Origin: Prunus persica | Taxonomy: Eukaryota; Streptophyta; Magnoliopsida; Rosales; Rosaceae | DNA length: 64,000 bases | Direction of reading: 5' to 3' | NCBI RefSeq assembly: GCF_000346465.2 | Contig: NC_034011.1 | Span: forward strand, 27,215,941-27,279,940 | Shown here: piece after piece, positions 49,307 to 60,543 of the stretch | How the letters are laid out: each line of letters opens with the position of its first letter | How positions within the stretch are numbered: the stretch's first letter is position 1 | Notes under the pieces: generated by a model | Told to the model about the DNA's origin: nothing | The model's input: only the letters and a program-made list of their open reading frames with translations | Databases searched by the model: none | Position numbers and translations under genes: made by a program

Positions 49307-49550
49307 AATACATGGGTCCTAGTTTTTAATGATGTGGACTACATGTGGGTAAAATAAATAATAAACAATTCTTTAATTTTTTAAAAATATATATAAAACA
49401 AGAAAAAGAAAAAAGCAAACCCATCCCCTAGCTGCCTCCCTATTCTCCCCTTCCTTCGCTTATCAACCCTAAACCCAGCCCCCAGCCACCTTCCCACCAA
49501 CCAAGCCCCACCTCGATCTCACATGCCTCTTCTTTCCGATGCGTACCTCT

Positions 49551-49886
49551 TGATGCATGAGCATCCATCCTAGCAAAAAAGGGCTAAGTTTTAGCTATAT
49601 TAAATTATTAAGTTAATTGTTTTCCTATTTTTACTAGGATTTAGTTTAATTTCCCATTTTGGGTTTAATCCTAGGCTGATGTACTCTAGTATAAATAGGA
49701 TATTAAAAGGCTATTGTATTAAGTTTTTATCAATATAATTTCAGACTTTAGTATAAAGAGCTTTCTTTGGGAATTTTGCCTTAGAACTCAATTATCTTTG
49801 TTCCAACTTCAATTCTACAGCTTTATCTTTATATTCTCTGTATTTTTGGATTGTTTGGGTCACTGGGCAACCGCTGTCCTGCATCA
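49551..49886 (+). repeat. 5' LTR of a gypsy retrotransposon
   Basis: Starts TGATGCA and ends TGCATCA, a 7-bp inverted pair with canonical TG..CA. Inside is a TATA-like TATAAATAGG at about 49691. Three bases after its end comes the primer binding site. No matching 3' LTR is found in the window. Confidence 0.8.
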
Positions 49887-49889
49887 AAT

Positions 49890-49901
49890 TGGTATTAGAG
49901 C
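49890..49901 (+). other. Primer binding site of the gypsy element
   Basis: TGGTATTAGAGC differs by one base from TGGTATCAGAGC, the complement of the 3' end of plant initiator tRNA-Met. It begins three bases after the 5' LTR end, so it fixes that boundary. It is not itself a tRNA gene. Confidence 0.85.
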
Positions 49902-50924
49902 CTAGGTTAATCCTTGTTCCACACCATGGTTGGACGTTCTCGGTCGTGGACGAGGGAACCAAGCCCAACACACAGAGATGGCTTAGATGCGAGGTATGAT
50001 GGAAGACTTGTTGATAGCGGTGCAAGCCCTCTAACGACAGGAACACGTGGATGCCTATGTGGAGATTTCAGAATGCAACTACGAACCCTTACACATACCA
50101 GAAGGTTGTGATGAGGATGAATATGACGGACGTCGACAACCCTTTTCATGAAGTTGGAAACCATGGTGATAGTCATTGAGGTGGATTGGAAGAGCGGTTG
50201 GTTCGTGCATTGGATTTGAATGGTGGAGGAATTAAAATTGAAGTTGTTGATTTTTATGGAAAGATGCATGCCGAAGATTATTTGGATTGGGAAGCAAGCC
50301 TAGAGAATTATTTTAAATGGAAGCCTATGACAGATGATTGCAAGGTGTTGTTTGTAAAGCTTAAATTGAAGAGTACCGCGCTTCAATGGTGGGAGAGAGT
50401 TGAAGAGCGACGTGTTCGACAAGGGAAGTAGAAAATCAACACATGAGAGCATATGAAAGCCAAGTTACACAATTAGTTTCTACCAACTAATTACACTATA
50501 GAGTTATATGAAAGGTTTCATAACTTAAAACAATGTGACATGTCTGTTGAAGAATATACGTCCGAGTTTGATAATCTCTCGCTTTGAGTTTGTTTTAATG
50601 AGACTAATGAACAGATGACATCTCATTACCCCTCTGGTTCGAACAAGGCTATTAGAGATGAGTTGGTTGTGGTTTGTTTGTTCAACCTTGAAGATGCTCG
50701 ACAATATGCCTTAATGGCCAAGCCCCAACTATTGTGTCATGGAGGAAGGAGAGTTGTTTCTAGATGCCCATATAATTATTAGCACGTAAATACAACAATT
50801 GTTCGAGGGGTTCGAAGCGAACAAGGAGCCCGTGTTGATGTTGGCTTACCATTGATGCGAAAGGAAGTAAAGGAAATGGGTTGCAGCAGCAGGTGCAACA
50901 AAAGAGAGTTGCCAAATCTTGATG

Positions 50925-51030
50925 CAATTGTAGGGTGACCGGTCATCAATTGCCAAACGACTGGTTAGTTTTTCCAGTGAGCATGCAATTGCTAAGCGAT
51001 CGGTCGTCAATTGCCAAATGATCAGTCCCC
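50925..51030. repeat. CGGTCGTCAATTGCC-type repeats inside the gypsy element
   Basis: GACCGGTCATCAATTGCCAA, CGATCGGTCGTCAATTGCCA and related GACTGGTTAG and GATCAGTCC pieces occur within about 100 bp. They resemble the ACCGGTCG repeats of the copia element at 40.4-40.65 kb. Confidence 0.65.
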
Positions 51031-54000
51031 TTGTGAACAGTGACGCATGTTGTTTTGGTGTGTTTGACTTAGTTTTCCTATTATTTTGGGGTTTTCGAGC
51101 CTATTTTAATAGGATTTTAGTTTCATATTTTTAGTTAACTTGTAGCAAAAGTCCTATGCATTATAAATAGGACTTTTAGGGCTATGTTAATTTAAGAAGA
51201 GAAGACAAGATAGGAGAATTCAAGAGTGAATTTTCAAGGGAGAAACACAAGACATAATTCAAGAGTGAATTCTTGACTGTTTACAAGGGCATCAAGGGGT
51301 TTGAGCAAGGGTGAGAGAAAAGAGAGCTATGGTTCTTCTGAGAGCTAAGAGGGTTCAAGATTTTAACCAAAGTTAATCTTACATACTAGTGAATTTCTCG
51401 GGTGGATTACAAAGAGTACGTAGGCATGAGGCCGAACCTCTATAAATCTTTGTGATCTTGTGTGTTTATTTTTCTCTTTTCGGTGTGCGCGTGTTTTATT
51501 CTCAAAGGGATTTGTGTGTCGTCGCTTAGCACAACAGCCCGAACTAGTGGTAGGAATATGGTGGGTGTTGATATGAATGAAAAAGGGAAGGAACTTATGA
51601 AATTTGGGTCTTAAAACATTGTTGTTCCAAGCAATCCCAGGGGTGGCAGCACATCCCAAGTGCGTTGTTACACATGTGGTGAGAAGGGGCACACGACTTA
51701 TGGTTGTAAAAAAAAAAGGGTGAATTTGGCAGAGTATGAAGATGAGGTAATTGATTTTCCTGAACCAATCTATGACAATTTTGGCAATGAAGAGGAAATT
51801 ATTGATCTATTACTAGTTGAAGGAGAATCTTTGGTGGTTAGGGGAGTGATGACAACTCCCAAAATTGAGGAAGAAGATCGGCGTCGTCATAATATATTCA
51901 AAACATGAGTGCTTTGTGGGGGGAAATGTATGCAATGTGATTCTTGATGGAGGAAGTAGTGAAAACATTGTCTTAAATGAGGAGGTAGAAAAACTTAAGT
52001 TACAGATCGAGAAGCATCCTAATCTCTACAAGGTTGCATGGTTTCAAAACGGAAACAAAGTACGAGTTACTTCAAGGTGTTTGGTTAAATTCACAATATG
52101 TAATACTATTGATGATGAAGTGTGGTGTGACGTTGTTCCCATGGATGCATGTCATATCTTATTAAGAAGACCTTAGTTGTTTGACAAAGACATGATCTAC
52201 TATACTAAGGCCAACACAAATTTATTTCATTAAGATGGGAAGAAATTGATTTTGCAACCACTCAAAGAAGTGAACGAAGCTCCCAAAGTAATCAAAGTTA
52301 GTAGGTTTTTAACACGCCACAATTTTGAACTTGAGAGTGAAGATATGGGAGTTATGCATGCACTTGTTGCTAAGGAAATAGGGTGTGATCAACTGCCGAA
52401 ATTTAATAAGTATTTGAAAGAAATTCAACACATATTGATGTAGTTCCAAGAGTTAGTTGGTGATGAGTTACCATAAGGTTTATCGCCAATAGGAGTATTC
52501 AACTGCTATTGATTTGGTTCTTGATGAGGCATTACCTAACCTTCCTGCTTATAGGATGCCACCCACTCAATGAGCTGAAATTCAGAGGCAAGTAGAAGAT
52601 TTAAGTATTAAACGATTAGTGCATCCTTTTGCATGGTTCCAACATTATTAACACCAAAGAAATATGGAACATGGAGGATGTGTGTGGATAGTCGCGCTAT
52701 TAACAAAATTACGATAAAATACTAGTTCCCTATCCCTCGACTAGAAGATATGCTTAATATGTTGGTAGGATAGAAGATGTTCTCCAAAATTGATTTGAGT
52801 AGCAGGTATCATCAAATTCGCATGAGGAGTGGTGACAAATAGAAAATATATTTCAAAACTCCTAATGGAATTTACGAGTGTTTAGTGATGCCATCTGGAT
52901 TCTCCAATGCTCCTAGCACATTTATGCGAGTCATGACCGAGGTACTAAAACCTCACTTGGGCTTATTTGTGGTTGTTTATTTTGATGACATATTAATATA
53001 CAGCCATACACATTTAGAGCATTTAGTCCATTTGCGATGAGTTATGGAGGCTCTCCATAAGGAACAACTTTATATAAACCTTAAAAAATGTTCTTTCTTG
53101 TGCGACAAAGTTTTGTTTATGGGTTTTGTTGTTTCACCTAGTTGCTTGCAAGTAGATCTTGAGAAAGTAAGAGTTATTATGGAGTGGTCAATGTTGCAAT
53201 CTGTAGGTGATGTTCGAAGTTTTCATGGATTAGTTTCAATAGGAGGTTCAGTCATAATTTCAGCTCTATTATGAGTCTGATCACGGAATGCTTGAAAGAA
53301 AATAGTTTTGAATGGTCAAAATGAGCAAAACAAGCTTTTGAACAAATAAGAAGATTGATGACTGAGGCTTCAACACTTGCTATACCAGATTTTGAGAAGT
53401 TATTCACTATTGAGTGAGATGCATCCCATGTGGGAATAAAGGGCTGTTTTGAGTCAACAAGGAAAGTCGACGGAATTCTTTAGTGAGAAGTTGTCAAGTG
53501 CTAAATGTCGCTATTCTACATATGATTTGGAATTTTATGCTTTGGTTCATGCAATTCAACATTGGGAGCATTACCTCGCTTATAAAGAATTCGTGGTTTA
53601 TTCAGATCATCAAGCTTTAAGGTACTTGAGTACTGAAAAGAAGTTGAATGTTTGACATGTCAAATGGAGTTTCTACCTTTAAGAATTCAACTTTTCTATC
53701 AAGTACAAGACTAGTGAATCTAACAAAGTTGCAAATTTTTTAAGCCTAAGGAATCTATTGTTAACTAGGATGAGTACTCAAATTATTGGGTTTGAGGAGT
53801 TAAAAGATCAATATGCTACAGATTTATATTTCAGCTATATAGTTTCGAAACTCCAAGGTCCTACAGGCTGGAAGATGCTGTCATTTTCAAATGCATGATG
53901 GGTATTTATTTAAAGGCAATTTGTTGTGTATTCCTGAGGGTTCATTACGTGAACAAATTATTAAGGAGCTTCATGGTTATAGGTTAGGAGGACATTTCGG

Positions 54001-54302
54001 TAGGGATAAAATATTGGCTATGATGACTGATCGTTATTATTGGTTTGGAATGTACAAGGATGTTGATAGACTGGTTCAGAAGTGTCAAATTTGTTAGTTT
54101 AGCAAAGGAAGTTCCCAAAATAAAGGTTTATAAATATCCTTACTAGTTGTAGAAGCTCCTTGGGTTCATATTAGTATAGACTTTGTGTTATGACTTCCAA
54201 AAACAGCGAGAGGATATGATAGTGGGTCATTTGAAGTTTAGGGGGACAAAGTGATATTTGACATCGGGGGCATTGCTGTAAATAAGCCTAAACATAATAA
54301 TA

Positions 54303-55691
54303 AGGCTTTATTACACCAATGACCCTTGAAACTTGGGTCAAATTCCACTTTGCTCCCTTAAACTCAAAATGACCCATTTTCATCATTGATCGAGGTTTCG
54401 TGACCTATTTTGCCCCCTGCCGTTAACTTCATCCAAAAATCAACTTTGATGACGTGGCAAGGGTGTTTTATAATTTCATACACATGGGTCATTATCCACC
54501 AATTGAATGGGTGATGTGGCAAGTCGAGCCTACTTCCATACAGATAAAAATATAATTAAATATTTTTAAAATAAAAAAAAATAGAAGAAACCCTACTGGC
54601 CCCCACCCACTCCCCCAGCCGCCCCAATCNNNNNNNNNNNNNNNNNNNNNNNNNNNNNNNNNNNNNNNNNNNNNNNNNNNNNNNNNNNNNNNNNNNNNNN
54701 NNNNNNNNNNNNNNNNNNNNNNNNNNNNNGATTTCACCGTTGAAATGACGCTGTCCACAACATGGGAATAGTTTTTTTAAATATTCTCTCCTTTCCCCAT
54801 CCTACCTAGCCCATTTCCCCAAATCTCAACCAGATCCACCCCTACAGCCACATCTTCATATCCAACCCACCCCATCTTCACACGATCCCTGTTTTTCATT
54901 CTTTTCCTCCTCTCACAAACAAACCCCATGGCTGCCATTGCAAGACCCACTTAAGACAAACCTACGATTTCAATCTCCATGTGCGTAATCCTCAACTTTC
55001 AAAAAAAACCAGCACAATAATTCACTTGAATGAACAAAAAACTTCAGAACTTTTTAATTATTCCAAACTTGTGGTTCAAATCCAAGCAAAATCCCCAAAC
55101 TTCAAACTTCAATATTTTATTTCATACATTTCACAATACTTAGATTTCTCCAAACAAAGCCTATATTAAAGTTTTAATAAGAAAACTTAATTTAAATTTC
55201 CTTCTACACCCATGGAAGGATTTTCATCTTAATCCTTGTACAACTGCCGGTTTCCATGGCCCTCGTGTTGGCATCCATGGAAGCAACGTGAACAACCCAC
55301 TGGTTTCGTGGATGCTTTTGTTTGAATTTGTTGAATATGGGAGAGAACGAAAAGCTTCGACCTTTGTTTTTCTTGAATAATTTCAGTCCATGGCAGATAT
55401 GGTTTGTGACTTTAAGGATGAAGAGAGAATGAAAAACATTTTTTAAAAGAAATTATTATTATTATAATTATTATTTTCTGACAAGGCACTACTATGCAAT
55501 AAATGTCAGCAAAATATAGGTCCCAATCATGCCACATCATTATGTTTAACAGATTATTTGATGGAATTGATAGTGTGGGGTAAGGTGAGACGCAAAACAT
55601 CAATCATTGGAGTAAAGTAAGTCACTTTAAATTTTAGAAGACAGCGTGAGATTTGACTATAATTTCAAGAGGCATTAGTACAATGAAGCCT
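54303..55691. mobile_element. MULE-like long-TIR element, copy B (contains assembly gap)
   Basis: Starts AGGCTTTATTACACCAATGA and ends, read on the other strand, AGGCTTCATTGTACTAATGC. The similarity between the arms continues for well over 100 bp (CTTGAAA, GTCAAAT, ACTTTGCTCC versus ACTTACTTTACTCC, and GATGACGTGGCA versus GATGTGGCATG). Long TIRs and the lack of coding point to a non-autonomous Mutator-like or foldback element. Both flanks are (AAT)n, so the target duplication cannot be read with certainty. An assembly gap interrupts it at 54630-54729. Confidence 0.65.
54630..54729. other. Assembly gap of 100 N
   Basis: Exactly 100 N, a conventional placeholder for a gap of unknown size, inside the MULE-like copy B next to a C-rich stretch. 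Confidence 0.98.
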
Positions 55692-55807
55692 AATAATAAT
55701 TATAAATCCTATGACTATAGGCCATAGACACCTTTAGCCCTAGCTGAACCCCTTATCTGATGAGGCGCTATTGTGCCATTAACAGTAGCATGGTTCAAAG
55801 TCAATAA

Positions 55808-56067
55808 GGACTCGTTTGATACATCGGATTGTACTGATTAATTTCTGTCAAATAATATTAATTGATTCCGAAAAGTACAGACTGTTTATCCATAATATTA
55901 TATGGCGTTTGGTGCTGTTTAAAGTGCAGTAACTTTCAACAGCAGAAATTTGCATATATAAGAGTACCGACCGTCTAATACATAATATTATACAGATAGT
56001 ATTAATCCATAGTATTAATCTGTTTTGGAAAGTCTTGACTGTCTAATACAACGTACCAAACAAGCCC
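55808..56067. mobile_element. Tourist-like MITE of 260 bp with TAA target duplication
   Basis: Begins GGACTCGTTTGATACATCGG and ends, on the other strand, GGGCTTGTTTGGTACGTTGT; flanked on both sides by TAA (55805-55807 and 56068-56070), the 3-bp target typical of PIF/Harbinger. GGCGTTTGGTGCTGTT and ATAATATTAT motifs are shared with the 1.28-kb element at 42594. The middle (55921-55956) resembles a piece of a CTF18 intron. Confidence 0.85.
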
Positions 56068-56070
56068 TAA

Positions 56071-56752
56071 TAGTTTTCTGTTGAAAGAAAATCAAGTGTT
56101 AATTTGACGCTTTGTAGAACCGCATAATTGTTTTGAACATTTAGGAAAATGACATCTCTGCTCTTCCTAATAACACGTAAGAAAATGACAACTTGTCTAT
56201 TGACAGTTTCTACAAATGAGAATACATCTATAAGCTTTTCAAAAGGTGCTAAACCCTAAAGCCAGTAATTCCATTTTCCACAACATTAAGGATTTTTAGT
56301 GAACTGGTGAAGATCTATGAAATTGTTCTTTTTAAGTCTGACATTTCCGTGACTAAAATGCTAATATTCATTAGCAGGCACAAAACCCGTCCCTATCCGG
56401 TAGCATTATTGTGCACAATTAGTTGAGACGAGCCTCAATGTCTGATGGAACTTTGAAAGAGGCCTCAACGGCATACAGGTAGAAACTGAAGGTTGAAAAA
56501 GAAAGATGAGAACGAAAAGCAAAGTTATAGCGCCAAACAAAGAAACAAGCAAGATATATTCAGTAATAGCTTAAGCATTTAACTCAGTGCCCAAATAGAA
56601 CCTCCTGGAATCACCTTAATGTGATTCTGTGTTGCAGAACAAAGGTATCATTCCATATGAAAAACGAAGGTAAACATGGGAGAATTACTCATAAAAAAGA
56701 AAATACATGCGAGAACATGGTACCACCATACTGCGTACAAGAGCCAAAATCA
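56071..56752. other. Spacer and CTF18 3' flank
   Basis: Contains the 3'UTR of the minus-strand CTF18 gene on its right side and unassigned sequence on its left. No other gene or repeat is recognised. Confidence 0.45.
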
Positions 56753-58695
56753 TCACAGCAGAAATTCACGAATGCGAACTGGCCTTTTAACTGCATTTGT
56801 AAAACCCTGTATGGTGCAGGAGAGGAAAAATTCGGTCAATATGTTCTATTACACCAAAACTAAACAAATTATGTCATATGTTTGCTTTGGTACTTTGGCA
56901 CCCAACAAGTTAAAGATGTACTGTCGTGAGGAAAAAATGGTAGGCAATTAATATATCTTTGATTAAATTCGAGAAAAAAAGATTGGAGGAATATTCTGAC
57001 TCCAAAGCCTCCACATGTAATAAGATTAGTTTAGTGATAGACTAAATGGGGTACCGAGTACGCATATATAACAACTGTCGTAAAAGTGCAATTAAGAGGG
57101 TATAAATCAGCTTGTTCAGTTGGTAAACTCCCTTTGCATGGTACAAAGATCTGATTTAATCCTNNNNNNNNNNNNNNNNNNNNNNNNNNNNNNNNNNNNN
57201 NNNNNNNNNNNNNNNNNNNNNNNNNNNNNNNNNNNNNNNNNNNNNNNNNNNNNNNNNNNNNNNNNNNNNNNNNNNNNNNNNNNNNNNNNNNNNNNNNNNN
57301 NNNNNNNNNNNNNNNNNNNNNNNNNNNNNNNNNNNNNNNNNNNNNNNNNNNNNNNNNNNNNNNNNNNNNNNNNNNNNNNNNNNNNNNNNNNNNNNNNNNN
57401 NNNNNNNNNNNNNNNNNNNNNNNNNNNNNNNNNNNNNNNNNNNNNNNNNNNNNNNNNNNNNNNNNNNNNNNNNNNNNNNNNNNNNNNNNNNNNNNNNNNN
57501 NNNNNNNNNNNNNNNNNNNNGGGGGGGGGGGGTGGTGTGTGTTGGGGGAAGGAGTGTTCATGGATTGGGAAGAGGACTACCTCTCCATTATGTAGCCCAT
57601 AGGCCCCCAATGAACCAAAAAGGGAGCTGGAGGGGAAAACTAATAGAATGCCATAATTATGATGCATGTAGCATGCACCCTTAAAAACTACATGATATTG
57701 CTTAAGTAGACTATTTGGACAGTGTGATATACCATGCCTTGCCATTTATTTCCAGAATCAGAGTATGGGGTGCCAATCGTAGATGCTAGTCTATCCAAAT
57801 CAACAAAAGAAGTTAAGGTAGTCATGGGAATTAAAACAAAAAACAGAAAAAAGAACCTAAAACACAACAGAGGAAAAGAAGAATCGAACAGCAGTTAAAT
57901 GCTCACACTATGTAACATTAGATACAATTGCATGTGGTACTTACAACCCCAATGTTACTGTAACAATGGGGATCTTGCGACTGCAAATAATCTTCCTCTA
58001 GATTAAATTGAGCTGGGGTCAGTTTAGTGCATCATACATGTGAAAGCAAGCAACCACTCAATCTGTATTTTAGGTATATGGATCTACGAACTTAACAATC
58101 TGCAGTTTGGCATCAAAATAATGAAGAAAAAGAACTGTAAATGATTTTGCACCTCATTAAATTTAAAAACTAGTGGACGCAAATCTCTCTGTGACGTTGC
58201 TTCCTTCTGCACAGAATCATCAGTATTCTGAGAACCTGTACTCAGCTTTCTAAACCTGATTTTCGATTGTACAAGAGGTATCAGAACAAAAAGAAATGAC
58301 TGCTAGGATATATGACAACCATGCATTAAGAGGCCATGCATCAGGTTTCACTTTTCACCACTAAAATCCAAAAAAAGAATCTCTTCCATGAATTACAAAT
58401 TTTTATCGGCAATATTCAAGAACTTTCCAAAAGGGGTAAAACTATTATTGACATAATGTATCATCACTGACAGCAGCACTGCCATTTAGCCCACCGTATG
58501 AATAAGGCACTTGTTTATATAAAACCATTTAGCCTACCATCAAGCACGAGCACGAGGACGAAAAATAAGGCACTTGTTCCACAGTACGAATTAGGTCTCA
58601 CTTCAAAACCTAACTTTAATGATTACTGAAGATAGGTAACAATAACAAGTGATACTGAAAAAAGAAAAAGAATGCTGACTAGTGGTGAGCTTTTA

Positions 58696-58743
<48 letters not shown>

Positions 58744-60483
58744 AAAAACAGGTATTACCTGTCAAAGAAACTGGAGGAACCATTAGGAGACCTCATACAT
58801 CCAGGAGAATTTAATTTCGTACTGGCTTTGGTAATTCTAGCAGAACCCAAGTTCAATGAAACACTAGAAGTACTGGGATTTGGCTGCCTTCCATTTGACA
58901 TGTTTTCTGAGTTTCCAGCATTTAAAGCACCTGCACCTGCATGATCAGCTCTAGCAGATTGTAAACTACTAATTTCTGTCCCTAAAAGATCTTGGTTTTC
59001 CTTGTTGCATCCAACTGTCGAATAAGCAGATCTTCCAGTGCTTACTTGCAAGATCCTTTGCTTTTCAACCTAACACAAATTGACTAGAAATTAAAGAAGG
59101 TAAAGAAAATTGTCTGCAAATGACTAAAAAGTGCGGTAATTTTCAACAGAAATTTGCATACAGAAGAAAGACAAAATACTTTTCTTTTAGAATCAAAGAA
59201 AAAGAAACAAATAAATGATAACCATAATTTTAGCAATGCACAAATGACAAACTCCCTTTAAATCTGTTGAGAAATAGGGCAAATATGAGATGCATTAACC
59301 ATAATTTTAGCAGTGATTAATTTCAGTACAATCTTAATCATAAAAGGAAACTAATAACAACCTAATAATTTATGAAACTAGATTGCACCCCTAAAACAAT
59401 AAAGATGAAATATTCTAAACGATTTAGAATCTTACAATATACTTTTCTTCCAGCATAGAAACATGAATAGGTTTTGGAGAAATAAAGATCAAGGTATAAA
59501 AACACATACAACATACATACGTTTAGATGAGCTTCACTAGACTTACATGATCACATTCTTGAAAGAGTTTACTTAGATTAAAAAATCCATAAGCTCCAGT
59601 TGAAGTGACTTTCTACGAGTGAAGGAAGAGAGGACAGAGAGAGAGAGAGAGTTGGTTTTGGAAAAAATAGGTTTAGGGTTAGATAAACGGCCCCACCACC
59701 TCGACAATGAATTCACATGATAAGAGATGCTACACAAATAGGAGATTGCAACAATTCCCATGCCTTTAAAAGTCTGCTCACACCTTTGGTGAGAACATGT
59801 CATCAGCCAAACTTAAACAAAACTTCCACAAATTGCATCACTCACCTCATGTGCCAACACCTCTTTCATGGTTAATGCGAGTACATGATGGCCAGATATA
59901 TAGCCCTGTTTGAACATAAGAAAAATACATTCGATAAGAATCATAATATGAAGCATACCGCATCCCACAACTATAACCAACAACTCAAACCTTGAAATTA
60001 ATAAAGTCACCAATGGGGGGATCGAAAGAGAGCGCTGAGGCATCAGCTGCTTCATGTCCAAGATTGGACTTCATGCTTCTATGTGTTATAGAATAGGAGA
60101 CCATCGTGCTAACTAACTGAGCCAAATCATTCTTCTCCTTTTCTGATAGTAAGTGCGATGCCACCTGAGAAAGATACCAGAACTATGTCATAAACAATAA
60201 TGACCAAAAGCACAATTTGTCATCACTTCATAAGTGTATAAACTGTATACAGATAGAGAAACGAGCAACAAATAGATATGTGACAAGAATAATGGGACTG
60301 ATCTCATATGCATTTCATAAGAGATCTGTACGATGTTTCTCAGAGCTGTCATGGCATAATCCTTGAGAAGGAGAAATTATGACATTACCCCACAAACCGC
60401 ATCACACTTTAAGACAACGACAATTAACTTGGGCGATCATGATCAAGAAATTTCATCAAAATATTTTATTAACAGAAAGGAAT

Positions 60484-60543
<60 letters not shown>

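Larger units (their letters stand above)
49887..54221 (+). mobile_element. Ty3/gypsy retrotransposon internal region, decayed and 3'-truncated
   Basis: Domains in gypsy order: gag (WEASLENYFKW, LQWWERV, about 50186-50590), zinc knuckle CYTCGEKGHTTYGCKKK (from 51666), an aspartic protease-like segment (LDGGSSENIV, 51940-52180; DGGS replaces the usual D-[ST]-G-[AS]), reverse transcriptase with [11 protein letters not shown] and YFDDILIYS (52480-53270), RNase H (53449-53760, VYSDHQALRYL) and the integrase zinc-binding part (53891-54200). Many in-frame stops and frameshifts interrupt every domain. The integrase core and 3' LTR are missing; sequence switches to the MULE-like right end at about 54222. 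A 51.0-51.5-kb stretch inside has its own leader-like sequence and CGGTCG motifs. Confidence 0.88.
48300..54289. mobile_element. MULE-like long-TIR element, copy A, interrupted by hAT and gypsy insertions
   Basis: The left part (about 48300-48449 and 49307-49550) aligns with the neighbouring copy B at about 54370-54620, including TTTGATGACGTGGCAAG and a TACATGGGTC junction. A right end (about 54222-54289, finishing AATAAGCCT) matches the right end of copy B (55615-55691). A hAT element (48450-49306) and a gypsy element (from 49551) separate the parts. The left terminus is poorly preserved and the position given is approximate. No transposase is recognisable. Confidence 0.5.

Noticed and set aside
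49890..49901. tRNA-Met-like sequence as a tRNA gene
   Set aside because: Only 12 bases match; it is the primer binding site next to the gypsy LTR.
57109..57163. A tRNA gene in the CTF18 intron
   Set aside because: Only A-box-like and weak B-box-like parts are visible and no acceptor stem can be paired; a SINE is the better reading.
57031..57745. Long open frames spanning the N run
   Set aside because: They are open only because the N run cannot contain a stop codon.
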